Positions 12,130 to 23,130 are shown, counted from the first letter of the stretch. The stretch is DNA of 64,000 nucleotides from Balaenoptera acutorostrata (GCF_949987535.1 NC_080079.1:8498001-8562000), one strand, 5' to 3'. Translations and numbers: made by a program. The notes: generated from the sequence alone by a model not told the origin.

Positions 12130-13295
12130 AAAGTATTTAGGAGCCTGGTCCTTAGAGCCGGGAGATCTGGGTTGTAGTGCCAGCCTTGCCTCTTAGTCCC
12201 TGCACAACCTTGGGTAAATTATATAACCTCTGTGACTCAGTCTTCTCATCTGTAGAATGGGAATACAAGTAAGTCCCCTACATACGAACTTTCAAGTTTC
12301 GAACTTCCAAAGATGCGAACGTGCGTTCGCATGTCCAGTCACGTAAGTTAGTTCAAGTGTCTGGCGTATGCCCTCACGTGCGTGCATCCTCTACAAGTGG
12401 TTGTGCTTTTGTGTACTTTACTGTACTGTATAGATTACAGTAGTACAGTATCTTTATTTCAAGCTAGATCTGCAAGAGGATGACTTCATTGAACTCCTTG
12501 CTGTGCAACGCGAGGAGCTTACTAATGAAGACCTGATGGAATTGGAGGCCCAGAGAAAGGATGAAGAGAGACAAGAGGAAGAAGAAGTAACTGAGGAACT
12601 GAAGAGATTTACGATGCAGGAAATGGCAAGGGGATTTTCTTTATTTGAGGAGACACTGTTTGTTAGTTTTTGAGGCACAGGACCTGAACTTAGAATGGTA
12701 CACGAAGGTTGCAGCAGCTGTTCAGAATGCATCCAGTGCTACCGTGTCATCTATGACGAGAAAAATGAGCTATTACCCAGACATCACTGGATCGTTTTTT
12801 CAAGAGGGTAGATAGAATTGAATCCAGCAAGGAACCGGAACCTGTTGCATCAACATCAGGCATGAGTGACATTGCAGCTTGCCCTCTGTCTCCTATTGCT
12901 GACGATCTTTCAGCTCTACCATCTCCCATCTCCCCTCCCTCCTCCAGTCAGTAACTCCTCGATGCCAGGCCCTGGATGCCAGCTGTTGTACTGTACTACT
13001 GTCCTTTTCAAGATACTGTACTGTAAGATTAAAAATGTTGTCTTTATTTTTTGTGTTTGCTTTTTTATGTATCATTTGTGTGAAAAGTATCACAAACCTA
13101 TTACAGTACTGTACTATATAGCCGATTGTGTTAGTTGGGTAGCTAGGCTAACTTTGTTGGACTTACGAACCAATTGGACTTACGAATGTGCTCCTCGGAA
13201 TAGAACTCGTTCATATGTAGGGGACTTCTGTAGTCACAGGACCTACCTCACATGTTTTTCGTGAGGATCCACGCTGGGGGACATTTAGGCTGGTA
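12130..13295 (+). repeat. MIR split by a Tigger element
   Basis: The left part (12130-12265) carries 'ccttgggtaaattatataac' and 'catctgtagaatgggaata'. The MIR resumes after the transposon at 13233 with 'ggacctacctcacatgtttt' and 'gtgaggatcc', the usual next section of MIR. Confidence 0.65.
12264..13232 (+). mobile_element. Tigger/pogo DNA transposon with broken transposase remnant
   Basis: A 965-bp element (12266-13230) lies between TA dinucleotides (12264-12265 and 13231-13232) with imperfect terminal inverted repeats. The left end contains AGTCCCCTACATACGAAC, and the reverse complement of the right end reads AGTCCCCTACATATGAAC. A reading frame from about 12456 encodes REELTNEDLMELEAQRKDEE and KRFTMQEMARGFSLFEE, the C-terminal region of a Tigger/TIGD-type transposase. 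It stops at about 12674 and continues in other frames (KVAAAVQNAS; then RIESSKEPEP and STSGMSDIAA), so it is a pseudogene. The DDE catalytic core is not present, so the copy is an internal-deletion derivative. Confidence 0.85.
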
Positions 13296-13299
13296 CCCG

Positions 13300-13480
13300 G
13301 CACCCTGCAAGCACTAAGAGGCAGAGAAGAAGCTAAATATGTTTCTTCAGGCACTGTGTTCCCAGCAACGTGCTGTATAACTTTCAATCCTCACGGTTGC
13401 TGATATCATTAGAGGTAAATATCATTATTTCTATTTTTCAAATGAGGAAACCGAGGCTTGGAGCATGCATCCAATACATG
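13300..13480 (-). repeat. MIR-like fragment, reverse
   Basis: 'caatcctcacggttgctgat' followed by 'caaatgaggaaaccgaggct' is the reverse-strand MIR signature. Confidence 0.5.
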
Positions 13481-14104
13481 TAGCCAGACCATCTACTTTG
13501 ATTTTTTTAGGTTAATTACTACGATGGAAGCGACCATCTTGATCTACACCCTAATTTGCTCTGGAAACCAGCATTAGCGGAGTGGGTGAGGGAAGTAAGA
13601 GCTGAGCTGAGGAGACAGACAACCTCGGAGCTACAGAAGTAGATCTCCGGGCTGTGAAGAATACTTAGTGCACCGTGTTGGCTTTTAATGAATTTTCACT
13701 GAGAGTCAAGGCTTCCTGTGTGACTCTCCCTCGCCCCTCATTCCCTCTAGGCATGCGCTCTGGCTGTCAGCCTCCCCAGGTGGGCCAAGGGGACACAGCA
13801 AAGGCCATTGTCCTCTGGGTGTTGTTCCCATCAGCCCTAGGAAGTCCAGAGACTCCAGAACATCAGGATCTGGTTCTGTGCCTTCGGCAGATTCAATCAG
13901 AACACACTGCACAGGGCCAGGGGGATTCTTCAGGGCAAGAAGAAGAGGGGGACCTTCGAGCGCCATGGAGAAATTTTCCCTGGTGCCCCCAGGTCTGCGG
14001 AGGAAGGAAAGAGCCCATGGGTCACTGCATCTCCTGGGTGGAGTGGGGAGCAGTGGGATAGAGAGGGAGGGGGGGTGGAGCTTTGGGGGACGGGCTTAAG
14101 TGTG
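13481..14104. other. Intergenic sequence without recognised content
   Basis: Single-copy sequence. The forward open frame 13675-14061 has no recognisable domain, and antisense frames of similar length overlap it. Confidence 0.4.
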
Positions 14105-14240
14105 ATCCCTGCTCTTACCATCCGAGTGGTGTTGAACAAGTTGCCTTATCTCTCCGAAATCTCACATCTCTAAAATGGGTTTAGTAGTCCCTGCCTCTTA
14201 GAGTTGTTGTGGAGGTTCAGTCATTGTTAATGTATTTAAA
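14105..14240 (+). repeat. MIR, forward
   Basis: Contains 'aacaagttgccttatctctc' and 'ctctaaaatgggtttagtag', then 'cttagagttgttgtggaggt', the standard MIR order. Confidence 0.6.
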
Positions 14241-14254
14241 ATGTTTGGAACCTT

Positions 14255-14925
14255 CAGCAACAAAAAGATCTAGAAACAAAAATGGACTATTTTTAGAGAA
14301 AAGTGCAGCCACTTTAGAAAACAGTCTGGCAGGATTCTTAAAATGTTAAACATGGAGTTACCATATGATCCAGCATTCTACTCCTAGGTGCATACTCAAG
14401 AGAGATGAAAATATGTCAACATAAAACTTGTGTGGGAATGTTCACAGCAGCATAATTCATAGTAGCCAAAAAGTGGAGACAAGCCAAATGTCCATCAACT
14501 GCTAAATGAATAAATGAAATGTGATCTAACCATACAGGGGAATGTTATTCAGCCATAAAACGGAAAGAAATACTGATCCATGCTACAGCATGAATGAACA
14601 TGGAAAACATTATGCTGAGTGAAAAAAGTTAGTCACAAAAGACCACATATTGTATGATTACATTTACGTGAACTCTCTGGAATAGGCAAATCCATAGAGA
14701 CAAAGCAGATTACTGGTTGCCCAGGGCTGCGGGGATCGGGAGATTGGGTGCAGGTAATAGCTGAAGGGTATGAAGTTTCTTTGGCGGGCAGTGAACATGT
14801 TCTAAAATTGATCGTGATGATGGTTGGTTGCACATCTCTGAAAAACCATTGAATGGTACACTTTAACTGAGTGTATTGTATGGGGTATAGACTATATTCA
14901 ATAAAGCTGTTTTCAAAAAAACATG
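14255..14925 (+). mobile_element. L1 3' end (older L1M type), forward
   Basis: The order of 'accatatgatccagcattct', 'atgttcacagcagcataatt', 'aaaaagtggagacaagcc', 'attactggttgcccagggct' and a terminal 'aataaagctgttttcaaaaa' is that of the ORF2 end and 3' UTR of an L1M element. Confidence 0.8.
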
Positions 14926-15110
14926 GTCTTACCAGATTAAATAAGCAGCATTTTCAAATATGACATTCCAGTCAAGACCTTGGTTGCATAATTAATTTTT
15001 CCAATTATATTCTAGTAAAAAGGAGGCCAGTTTCCTAGTGAACCCATGCAGACAACCATAGAGCCATTCAGAATAGGGAGAAGAGTGAGAGTTTCTGAAT
15101 TCAGCTATTA

Positions 15111-15527
15111 AAAACCAAGGCATTTAAGTCTTTAATCCATTTGGAGTTTATTTTTGTGTATGGTGTTAGGTAGTGTTCTAATGGTACTGATGAACTTAGT
15201 TGCAGGGCAGGAATAAAGAGGTAGACACAGAGAATGGACTTGAGGACTTGGGGTGGGAGGGGGAAGCTGGGGTGAAGTGAGAGTAGCATCGACATATATA
15301 CACTACTGAATGTAAAATAGTTGGCTGGTGGGAAGCAGCCGCATAGCACAGGGAGATAGACTCGGTAGAGGGGTGGGATAGAGAGGATGGGAAGGAGGCT
15401 CAAGAGAGAGGGGATATGGGGACATGTGTATGCATATGGCTGATGGCTTTGTTCTGCAACAGAAACTAACACAGTACTGTGAAGCAATTATACTCCAATA
15501 AAGATCTATTAAAAAAAAAAAACCAAG
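15111..15527 (+). mobile_element. L1 insertion with 5' inversion (twin priming), 9-bp target duplication
   Basis: The insert (15120-15518) is flanked by AAAACCAAG at 15111-15119 and 15519-15527. From about 15185 to the tail it is the sense L1 3' UTR ('cagggcaggaataaagaggt' to 'actccaataaagatctatta'). The first ~65 bases (15120-15184) are L1 ORF2 sequence in the opposite orientation ('ttaagtctttaatccatttg'). Confidence 0.85.
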
Positions 15528-15722
15528 ACAAATAAAATTCACTTTGTAAGTTTATTCTTCATTAGCTCCCTCGTGTTCTGGAATAAACTGACACTTCACT
15601 TCAGGACAGGTCTCAGGGGTCTGTGAGGACAGGACTCATTTAAAAATAATACTAAGATGCTATTAACATGCCATGCATTCATTGGTCTCTTCAAATGTGT
15701 CCATAAATAAGCATTTAAATAC
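15528..15722. other. Short single-copy spacer
   Basis: Sequence between two L1 insertions. Nothing recognised. Confidence 0.4.
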
Positions 15723-16031
15723 TTCTCAGTTTCAGACTCACAGAGAACAGACTCGTGGTTTCCAAGGGGGAGGAAGGGTTGGGGAGGCATGGATTGGGAG
15801 TCTGGGGTTAGCAGATGCAAACTAGTATATAGAGGATGGATAAACAACAAGGTCCTACTGTATGGCACAGGGAACTATATTCAATATCCTGTGATAAACC
15901 ATAATGGAAAAGAATATGAAAGAGAGTGTATATATACGTATAACTTAATCACTTTGCTGTACAGTAGAAATTAAAACATTGTACATCAACTGTACTTCAA
16001 TAAAATAAATTTTTAAAAATTCTCAGTTTCA
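15723..16031 (+). mobile_element. 5'-truncated L1 3' end, forward, 12-bp target duplication
   Basis: The insert (15735-16019) ends 'gtacttcaataaaataaatt' and contains 'gatggataaacaacaaggtc' and 'aactatattcaatatcctgt', an L1 3' UTR. It is bounded by TTCTCAGTTTCA at 15723-15734 and 16020-16031. Confidence 0.88.
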
Positions 16032-16063
16032 ATTTCCGATTCAGAAAACATTGATAGTTAAAA

Positions 16064-16374
16064 CTCTAAAGTCGGGCTTCCCTGGTGGCGCAGTGGTTGA
16101 GAATCTGCCTGCCAATGCAGGGCACACGGGTTCGAGCCCTGGTCTGGGAAGATCCCACATGCCGCAGATCAACTGGGCCCGTGAGCCACAATTACTGAGC
16201 CTGCGCGTCTGGAGCCTGTGCTCCGCAACAAGAGAGGCCACGATACTGAGAGGCCCGCGCACCGCGGTGAAGAGTGGCCCCCACTTGCCGCAACTAGAGA
16301 AAGTCCTCGCACAGAAACGAAGACCCAACACAGCCATAAAAAAACAAAAAAAACAAAAAAACCCCTCTAAAGTC
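16064..16374 (+). mobile_element. CHR SINE, forward, 10-bp target duplication
   Basis: The insert (16074-16364) starts GGGCTTCCCTGGTGGCGCAG, has the B box GGTTCGAGCC and ends in an A-rich tail (AACACAGCCATAAAAAAAC...). Flanking CTCTAAAGTC copies lie at 16064-16073 and 16365-16374. Confidence 0.95.
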
Positions 16375-17640
16375 AAAAGCGCTTTGGGCTCCTCTGTCAC
16401 TTTTTTGAGGCTAAAGATACTCGGAGACAAAAAAAATTTGAGACGTTGCTTTAGGGCAAAACTACTCTTTTCCTTGAAAAATAGGAGCATGTACTCAGTT
16501 GTATTTCCCTTCACTGTTGCTTCTGGTATAGTCTTAACTGATTGTCGCAATTATAATTTTTAACCAAAGTAAGTAACTTCTCTTTCATCCAGCAAACAAT
16601 GGGTTGGTTAATTGAGAACCAAGTCACACACCAGCATTTTAGCAACTAGCAGAGCTTGCGAATTGACAAAACAAATTTCTACAGCCACGTACCTCCCTTA
16701 AGGAACCTCTAAAAGTAGCAAAAATGTACATGTTCATTAATATGGCCCAATGAATGTAAAAATAAGAAACAGAGATCTATAGATGCAAAGCTGCTTAGTA
16801 ATCAACGTTTCAGCATTCATCCTGCTTAGAAATGATCTAGGCATCCAATGATTATCCTTTAGTTAATGCAATTTAATGTCAGTCCAAGGGTTTAAATTAC
16901 TTAAAAGCTTGGAAATTATCTTCAAGCTGACACACTATAAAACATAATTACTGTTGAAATATAGAGATTGTCAGAATAATGATTCAATTTAGTTGAACAC
17001 AAATTTACATTTTTCAGAGCCTTAAACATTAACTAGGAATAATGTTAGCTTCTTCGATAAGTAAAAGGGAGTAAGTCTAAGAAAAAACACCTTTTCGAAT
17101 AAAAGTCCCCTATTATACATAGCATTAATCAATTAGAGAAGACATAGTGATTTTTAGTAAATCAAAATTATTAAACTCGTCTCATTTGCCAAAGATTTGC
17201 CTTAATTATATGGATTCCTAAAATGCTTCTAAGTTAGCTTCGGCTAACATATTTAAAGTTTTAGAAGTTTAAGGTCCTTATTTTCTGATAATTATAGGAA
17301 ATAATTTCTATAAGAGTTTATCACTATAAACCAATCAGATCCTTGCACCTTTAATTTCAGAGACTTTGTAATTTAACTTATTAACAGCCTCTGAAGATAG
17401 GAAAACATCAAATACACTATGTTCGTGTATCTTTCTGAGCTACAGATACACGAACATAGGTATCAATAGAGGACTTACAGCTTTAACGCTACCATCTTAG
17501 CCACTGTTCGCAAAAACTCACAGGTCCAAAGAGCAAGTTGCTGTTCTCTTTCCTGGTAGGCATGCAATTCTTATTTGATTTGAGTTCAAAATATACAAAT
17601 GGCCAAACAAAAGACTGTGTATAGGTGAGCTCTTACTTCT
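16375..17640. other. AT-rich, largely repeat-free intergenic stretch
   Basis: No recognisable repeat or coding frame. The base composition is strikingly AT-rich, with many TAAT/ATTA motifs. It holds the perfect hairpin at 17417-17459. Confidence 0.5.
17417..17459. repeat. Perfect 16-bp inverted repeat (11-nt loop)
   Basis: CTATGTTCGTGTATCT at 17417-17432 is followed, after 11 bases, by its exact reverse complement at 17444-17459. It has no terminator context; this is nuclear, non-coding DNA. Confidence 0.95.
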
Positions 17641-17732
17641 AACAGCCAGTAATGGTCTTTCTAGGTATGGGGCTGCCCTCTAGCTTTGGGGTTCATTTCG
17701 CTTGTATTTGCAGAGTCAGAATGGCCAGGGAC

Positions 17733-17790
17733 ACATGCTCCCCTGGGACATCCCCTGGGGCATCCCATGCTCCCCTGGGCATCCCCTCCC
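17733..17790. repeat. Short imperfect tandem duplication
   Basis: CATGCTCCCCTGGG occurs at 17733-17746 and again at 17766-17779. Each copy is followed by a CATCCCCT stretch, giving a period of about 33 bp. Confidence 0.7.
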
Positions 17791-19204
17791 CAGTGAGTGA
17801 TGGATGTGAGTGTGCAAATACTCTGACCCCCTGATCCCTGAACAGGACACTTCTGAGTTGACCGTACACTCTCCCCAGAAGTCCAAGCGGGGCAGGTCAA
17901 GGTCACCCTTGATGGGACTTGGCTTACATCGTGTCCTTACTTAGACTCCTTCATTCCTGATCCAAGGTTTCCACATGCTTACCTCATTTTCCAGGACTCA
18001 CTTCCCAATAAATCCCTTCCACACAAATCCTCATCTCTAAGCTGCTTCTGGAGAACCCAACCTAAGGGTTTGCTTAATATCCCCTTCATGTTTAGTAACT
18101 GAACCCTGGGTATATTCAAGGGTCATTTTCAAGGGTTAATAATATGGACAGGAAAAGGCTGCATTTCTAAATTGTCTTTGTGTGTAGGGGTTGGCACCAC
18201 GTTTATAAGCTCTGGATGATGAGATGTAAGTGAGAATTCCAGGATGTGAGATTAAAAGGAGAGCCTGCTTTTTTGTTCTTTTTCCTTCCTCCTTCTGTCA
18301 GCCTGGAACAGAGACATGAAGGCTGGCACTCCAGCAACCATTTAGGATACAGGCCTCGAAGATGGAAACCAAGCATTGAGGATGGCAGAGCTGGAGCCTG
18401 GAGATACCAAAGTGCCACCATATCAGTCCCCAGCTGTCTTCCTCTGGATGTTTCCCACCTACCTCGTTTCAGCCTCAGTTTTAGTTATATGCAGCAGATC
18501 TTTAGCCTAACTGATGCAAGCTTCAAATTCAGGTCTCTCTGATGCAAAAGTTAGCATCTCCAACCCATCAGCAACACTGAAGTCAGGAACATTTTTGCAT
18601 ATATTTTTCTAATTTAGTCTGCCTCGGAACTTTAGAAACCAAAAGCCAAAATGCTGAACGGTGACTAAAGAGAATAACCATGTTGCTGGGGGTATTTTCA
18701 GCTCCTGTGTTCAGATGTTCCATTATGCACTGAGGTCCTTTGTGGACAACCTCACCAAATCGCCTGCTATTTCTAATGTTTCTCAAGCTGTCGCTGGGTA
18801 CCACCTCCTAACTCAGCAGCCATTGTTAAGGATTCCAGAGTGGAAAAATGCTTCAGTACGCTGACCTTGATGGAGCCTTGGGAGCTGCTGTGGTCACACT
18901 TCTGAGTGGGAACTTTCAGCCTGGTGAATCCGTATCAGTGACCTTGGATAATTTTGCCTTTGCAGAGAATAGAAGCATACTATTTCAAAACATTGCTTCA
19001 TACTTTCTAGCTGATCAATAGATAAAGAACTTTTCAAAATACTTCTTTTGGTTAGCAGAAAGGTAAGGAATACCTAAGGGCGTTTGATTGCTTGTTCAGT
19101 TACTTCATCAGGGATTAAATGATCTGTGTTCTCCTAAAACCCTAGTAAAGCAATGTGTCCTGTTGTGAAGGGTTGGGTTTTGAGTCAGGTGGTAGAGGGG
19201 AGTG
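17791..19204. other. Intergenic sequence without recognised content
   Basis: Single-copy sequence with short open frames only. No RNA gene or clear repeat recognised. Confidence 0.4.
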
Positions 19205-19709
19205 AAAAACTGAATACACAAATCGATGGCAGCCAGAGCATATATAAAAATAGGATTCTGATCCACAATCTGCAGCAACCAGCCCAAGACACCAGCCTGC
19301 GCTAAGTCGGACTTGCAGGAAGTCAGAATGCTACATCTTGTAATAATTCAGGAAGCCAAACAATAACCCTGGTAACAATCAACCGCAAATGGCCAGGACT
19401 TGATCAATAACTGACACCTTCCCTAATTTCTGTCCCTGCTTCCAAGTTGGAACTAACCAGAGACAGTTCAGTATGTCCTCTAACCAATCGCGTACGATGC
19501 TCAGCTTCTAATTAGTCCGCCTCCAGCCTCCCCAGGGCTACAGCCTCCAATCAGGGTGCACCTGGAGCCTTCCCTGTTTCCCCTAGAAAGCTTTCTGCTC
19601 CTCTGCCTGCCTTTGAATCTCTGCCAAAATGCAAGAGATAGTGGCTGCCTCCCTCCTATAACCACCTCGGAATAAATAGCCCCTGCTTGTTCTCACGTGG
19701 GGGGTCTTC
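19205..19709 (+). mobile_element. Probable solo LTR of an endogenous retrovirus, forward
   Basis: The stretch has an LTR-like layout: two CCAAT motifs (in 'aaccaatcgcgtacg' and 'cctccaatcaggg'), an AATAAA at about 19670 and an end in CA after 'gggggtcttca'. No adjacent viral gene sequence was seen, so it would be a solo LTR. The start is uncertain and no target-site duplication was found. Family unassigned. Confidence 0.45.
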
Positions 19710-19774
19710 ACTGATTCCTCGGGAGAGAGCCTGGGCATTAGAAGGAGAGAGAGAAGGTTTGATTTCAGACTCTG

Positions 19775-19890
19775 TCACTCGCTGCCTTGTTGACTCCAAG
19801 CAAGTCACTTGATCCCGCTCCGACTCAGTGTCCGCACCTCCGTAATGAGCCAGCAACGATGATCACGCAGGGTCCCTTCAGTGATCCGAA
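19775..19890 (+). repeat. MIR, forward
   Basis: Contains 'actccaagcaagtcacttga' followed by 'gactcagtgtccgcacctc', a degenerate MIR core. Confidence 0.55.
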
Positions 19891-20007
19891 AGGAGGTGGT
19901 GAAACAAACATCCTGCCTGCGGCTGACTCGGGTGGAACAGGCTCGCAGAAAATAAGGGGCATTTCTGCTTTATGAAAATCATTTCCTAGGAATCAATTCT
20001 ATTAACT

Positions 20008-20045
20008 TTGGGTTTTGTTTTGTTTTCTTTTCTTTTCTTTTTAAG
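20008..20045. repeat. T-rich simple repeat (TTTTG/TTTTC)n
   Basis: A run of GTTTT then CTTTT units, directly visible. Confidence 0.7.
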
Positions 20046-20084
20046 GAAATACTGGATAAAAAATTTTTTCATTTACATGACATT

Positions 20085-20215
20085 TTGTAGTTTACCAAGG
20101 ACTTGCACAGCCATTATTTTATTTGTACCTCCCAGCAACACCCTGGGGGAAGTTCTTATCAGCTCCATTATGCAAATGAGGGAGTGAGGTCAGAGCACAT
20201 TAGGGTTAACCGGGG
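20085..20215 (-). repeat. MIR/L2-like fragment, reverse
   Basis: 'cctcccagcaacaccctggg' followed by 'ctccattatgcaaatgaggg' is the reverse MIR-type signature. Confidence 0.45.
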
Positions 20216-20732
20216 TGGTTGACCCGCTAGTCAGGGCTGTGCAGGGGAAGCTGTGCAAGGCTCTTACCCATCCTACGCCCTTGTAGTACGAAAAGGCAAA
20301 CCAAAAATGTTTGCTTGGCTCGTGGGACTGTTTGTTTAGGATTTACAGCCTTTGGACAACGGTATGCGGACTCCAGCTCAGATCAGAGCTTCCCTCCGCC
20401 GTGCTGTCAACTACTGGGCTTCCTCCGCATGCAGACCCTTGGTTCGGTTCTTAGGGCCGCTTTCTAGTTTATTCTCTGTGCCTGTTGTGCTGACACTCAG
20501 CACATTGTTGCTATCAATGCAACAGGGGTCATTCGGGAACAAGATGGGATGTGGGTGCTTTTGAGGGTTGTAAGGCCAGAGGTGCAGAAATACCCAGGTC
20601 CTTCCCTGTCAGTCACCTCCCCCCCTCCCTAGAGGCTCCAAGAGGCTCCACGAAAGGGAGAGTGAAGGTGGAGCAGGAGTCAAGGCCAGTCTATAAAGAG
20701 CTGAGCCCATGAAGCTTTCTCTGGTCAAAAAA
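20216..20732. other. Intergenic sequence without recognised content
   Basis: Nothing recognised. A 71-codon forward frame at 20352-20564 has no domain. Confidence 0.4.
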
Positions 20733-21058
20733 CAATCCCTGGGCTTCCCTGGTGGCGCAGTGGTTGAGAGTCTGCCTGCCAATGCACGGGACACGGGTTC
20801 GAGTCCTGGTATGGGAATATCCCACATGCCGCGCAGCAAATAGGCCCGTGAGCCACAATTACTGAGCCTGCGCGTCTGGAGCCTGTGCTCCGCAACAAGA
20901 GAGGCCGCGATAGTGAGAGGCCCGCGCACCGCGATGAAGAGTGGCCCTCTCTTGCCACAACTGGAGAAAGCCGTCGCACAGAAACGAGGACCCAACACAG
21001 CCATAAATAAATAAACAAACAAACAAACAAACTTTCAAAAAAAAAACACCAATCCCTG
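20733..21058 (+). mobile_element. CHR SINE, forward, 9-bp target duplication
   Basis: The insert starts GGGCTTCCCTGGTGGCGCAG at 20741 and ends in a (AAAC)n/A-rich tail. CAATCCCTG copies lie at 20733-20741 and 21050-21058; the shared G makes the left boundary ambiguous by one base. Confidence 0.92.
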
Positions 21059-21657
21059 CCCCACCCCCAATGGTGATGTTGGACCCAGGAATTTCTCAAG
21101 GACTCATCCCCCTGTACAATGAAAAGGGAATCCAAGTGAAGGCCTGCCCGTCTCCAGGTGCTGGGCCTGCTTAGGTCTGAGTAAGGGCTCAAGAGGGAGA
21201 GAGAACAAGGGTTCCTGCCTCGAAGACGGTTCCCTACCCAGTGGGAAAACACAGATCAATGATTGTTGTGAGTTCTGGCCAGTCAAGTGCCAGCCCAGGG
21301 GGATCTGGAAAGGGGAGGTTTGGGGTAGGCCTTGAGTTGGGTGAGATCAAAGTACCCACCGTACCTCCTGGGATTTTACGATGTAAAGGCATCGTATACA
21401 GAAATGAAACACAACCATTCCAGTGACCATGTGGAATGATCATACCTTCTCCCATGAAGGAAATCTTGTTTCCTGCCCTAAGCAGTGCATTGTGGATTCC
21501 CTTGAAATGAAGGTTTGTCATAAGAGAAGCTTTGTTGTCCAAAGCCTTTACTGAGGGTCTGCTGTGTTCCCATCCTGATAGGCACTGGGACTGCAGCCTC
21601 ATGGTCACAACACCGGCAGAAAGAGAGGCAAGCCAAAAAAAAAAAAAAAAGTACTTT
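21059..21657. other. Intergenic sequence without recognised content
   Basis: Single-copy sequence. A weak L2/MIR-like fragment lies at about 21545-21610, and an A16 run at about 21636-21651 precedes the L1 insertion. Confidence 0.4.
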
Positions 21658-21860
21658 GATGGCAGTTTTATTTTACTTTTTTAAAATTAATTTTTATTGG
21701 AGTATAGTTGCTTTACAATGTTGTGTTAGTTTCAGGTGTACAGCAAAGTGAATCAGCTATACATATACATATGTCCTCTCTTTTTTGGATTTCCTTCCTA
21801 TGTAGGTCACCACAGTGCATTAGTAGAGTTCCCTGTGCTATACAGCATGTTCTCATTAGT

Positions 21861-22247
21861 TGTCTATTTTTTTTTAAAGTTTTTTTTTAAAATAAATTTA
21901 TTTATTTATTTTTGGCTGCGTTGGGTCTTCGTTGCTGCACGCGGGCCCCCTCTAGTTGTGGTGAGCGGGGGCCACTCTTCATTGCAGTGCACAGGCTTCT
22001 CATTGCGGTGGCCTCTCTTTGTTGTGGAGCGCGGGCCCCAGAGTGCGCGGGCTTCAGTAGTTGTGGCACGCGGGCTCAGTGGTTGTGGCTCGCAGGCTCC
22101 AGAACGCAGGCTCAGTAGTTGCGGCGCATGGGCCCAGTCGCTCCATGGCATGTGGGATCCTCCCAGACCAGGGCTCAAACCCATGTCCCCTGCATTGGCA
22201 GGCAGACTCCCAACCACTGCACCACCAGGGAAGTCCCTGTCTATTTT
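21861..22247 (-). mobile_element. CHR SINE (long subtype), reverse, nested in L1
   Basis: The insert (21871-22237) reads, on the reverse strand, from GGGACTTCCCTGGTGGTGCA to an A-rich tail. TGTCTATTTT flanks it at 21861-21870 and 22238-22247. It splits the L1 3' UTR, so it is younger than that L1. It is longer than the 290-bp copies and carries extra internal sequence. Confidence 0.92.
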
Positions 22248-22392
22248 ATAAAACATAGTATCAATAGTGTATATGTGGCAATCCCAGTCTCCCAATTCCT
22301 ACCCCCCCTTTCCCCCTTGGTACCCATACATTTGTTCTCTTTGTCTGTGTCTCTATTTTTGCTTTGCAAATAAGATCATCTATACCATTTTT

Positions 22393-23130
22393 CTAGATTC
22401 CACATATATGCATTAATATACTATATTTGTTTTTCTCTTTCTGACTTACTTCACTCTGTATGACACTCTCTAGGTCCATCCACACCTCTACAAATGACCC
22501 AGTTTCGTTCTTTTTTATGGCTGAGTAATATTCCATTGTATATATGTACCACGTCTTCTTTATCCATTCATCTGTCAATGGACACTTCGGTTGCTTCCAT
22601 GCCCTGGCTATTGTAAATAGAGCTGAAATGAACACTGTGGTACATGACTCTTTTTGAATTATGGTTTTCTCAGGGTATATGCCCAGTAGTGGGATTGCTG
22701 GGTCGTATGGTAGTTCTATTGTTAGTTTTTTGAGGAACCTCCATAGTGTTCTCCATAGTGGCTGTATCAATTTACATCCCCACCAACAGTGCAAGAGGGT
22801 TCCCTTTTCTCCACACCCTCTCCAGCATTTATTGTTTGTAGATTTTTTGATGATGGCCATTCTGACTGATGTGAGGTGATACCTCATTGTAGTTTTGATT
22901 TGCATTTCTCTAATGATTAGTGATGTTGAGCATCTTTTCATGTGTATGTTGGCCATCTGTATGTCTTCTTTGGAGAAATGTCTCTTTAGGTCTTCTGCCC
23001 ATTTTTTGATTGGGTTGTTTGTATTTTTGATATTGAGCTGCAGGAGCTGCTTGTATATTTTGAAGATTAATCCTTTGTCAGTTGCTTCATTTGCAAATCT
23101 TTTCTCCCATTCTGAGGGTTGTCTTTTCAT
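22393..23130 (-). pseudogene. L1 ORF2 C-terminal fragment (245 codons, still open)
   Basis: The reverse-strand frame encodes the last part of an L1 ORF2 protein, downstream of the reverse transcriptase. Recognisable segments are [22 protein letters not shown]-like [13 protein letters not shown] and the very typical [15 protein letters not shown]. The Cys-rich zinc-knuckle-like stretch appears as [18 protein letters not shown]. It ends at a natural stop after ILMHICGI. Endonuclease and reverse-transcriptase domains are absent because the element is 5'-truncated, so no activity is expected. The absence of stops over 245 codons suggests a relatively young insertion. It is a mobile-element remnant, not a host gene. 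Confidence 0.88.

Noticed and set aside
12454..12675. Possible host gene of the jerky/TIGD type
   Set aside because: The frame lies inside an element with TA target sites and inverted ends, is frameshifted, and lacks the DDE core; it is a transposon relic.
16074..16160. tRNA-like sequence with A and B boxes
   Set aside because: It is the head of a tRNA-derived SINE with a target duplication and poly(A) tail; the cloverleaf is not intact.
16051..16563. Open frames in and around SINEs (also at 20609-21252, 21736-22251, 31468-31797, 47289-48042, 52333-52768 and 54591-54975)
   Set aside because: The same peptide-like strings recur at every CHR SINE. They are translations of the repeat, not genes.
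17417..17459. Rho-independent terminator
   Set aside because: A perfect hairpin, but AT-rich, without a T-tract, and in vertebrate nuclear DNA.
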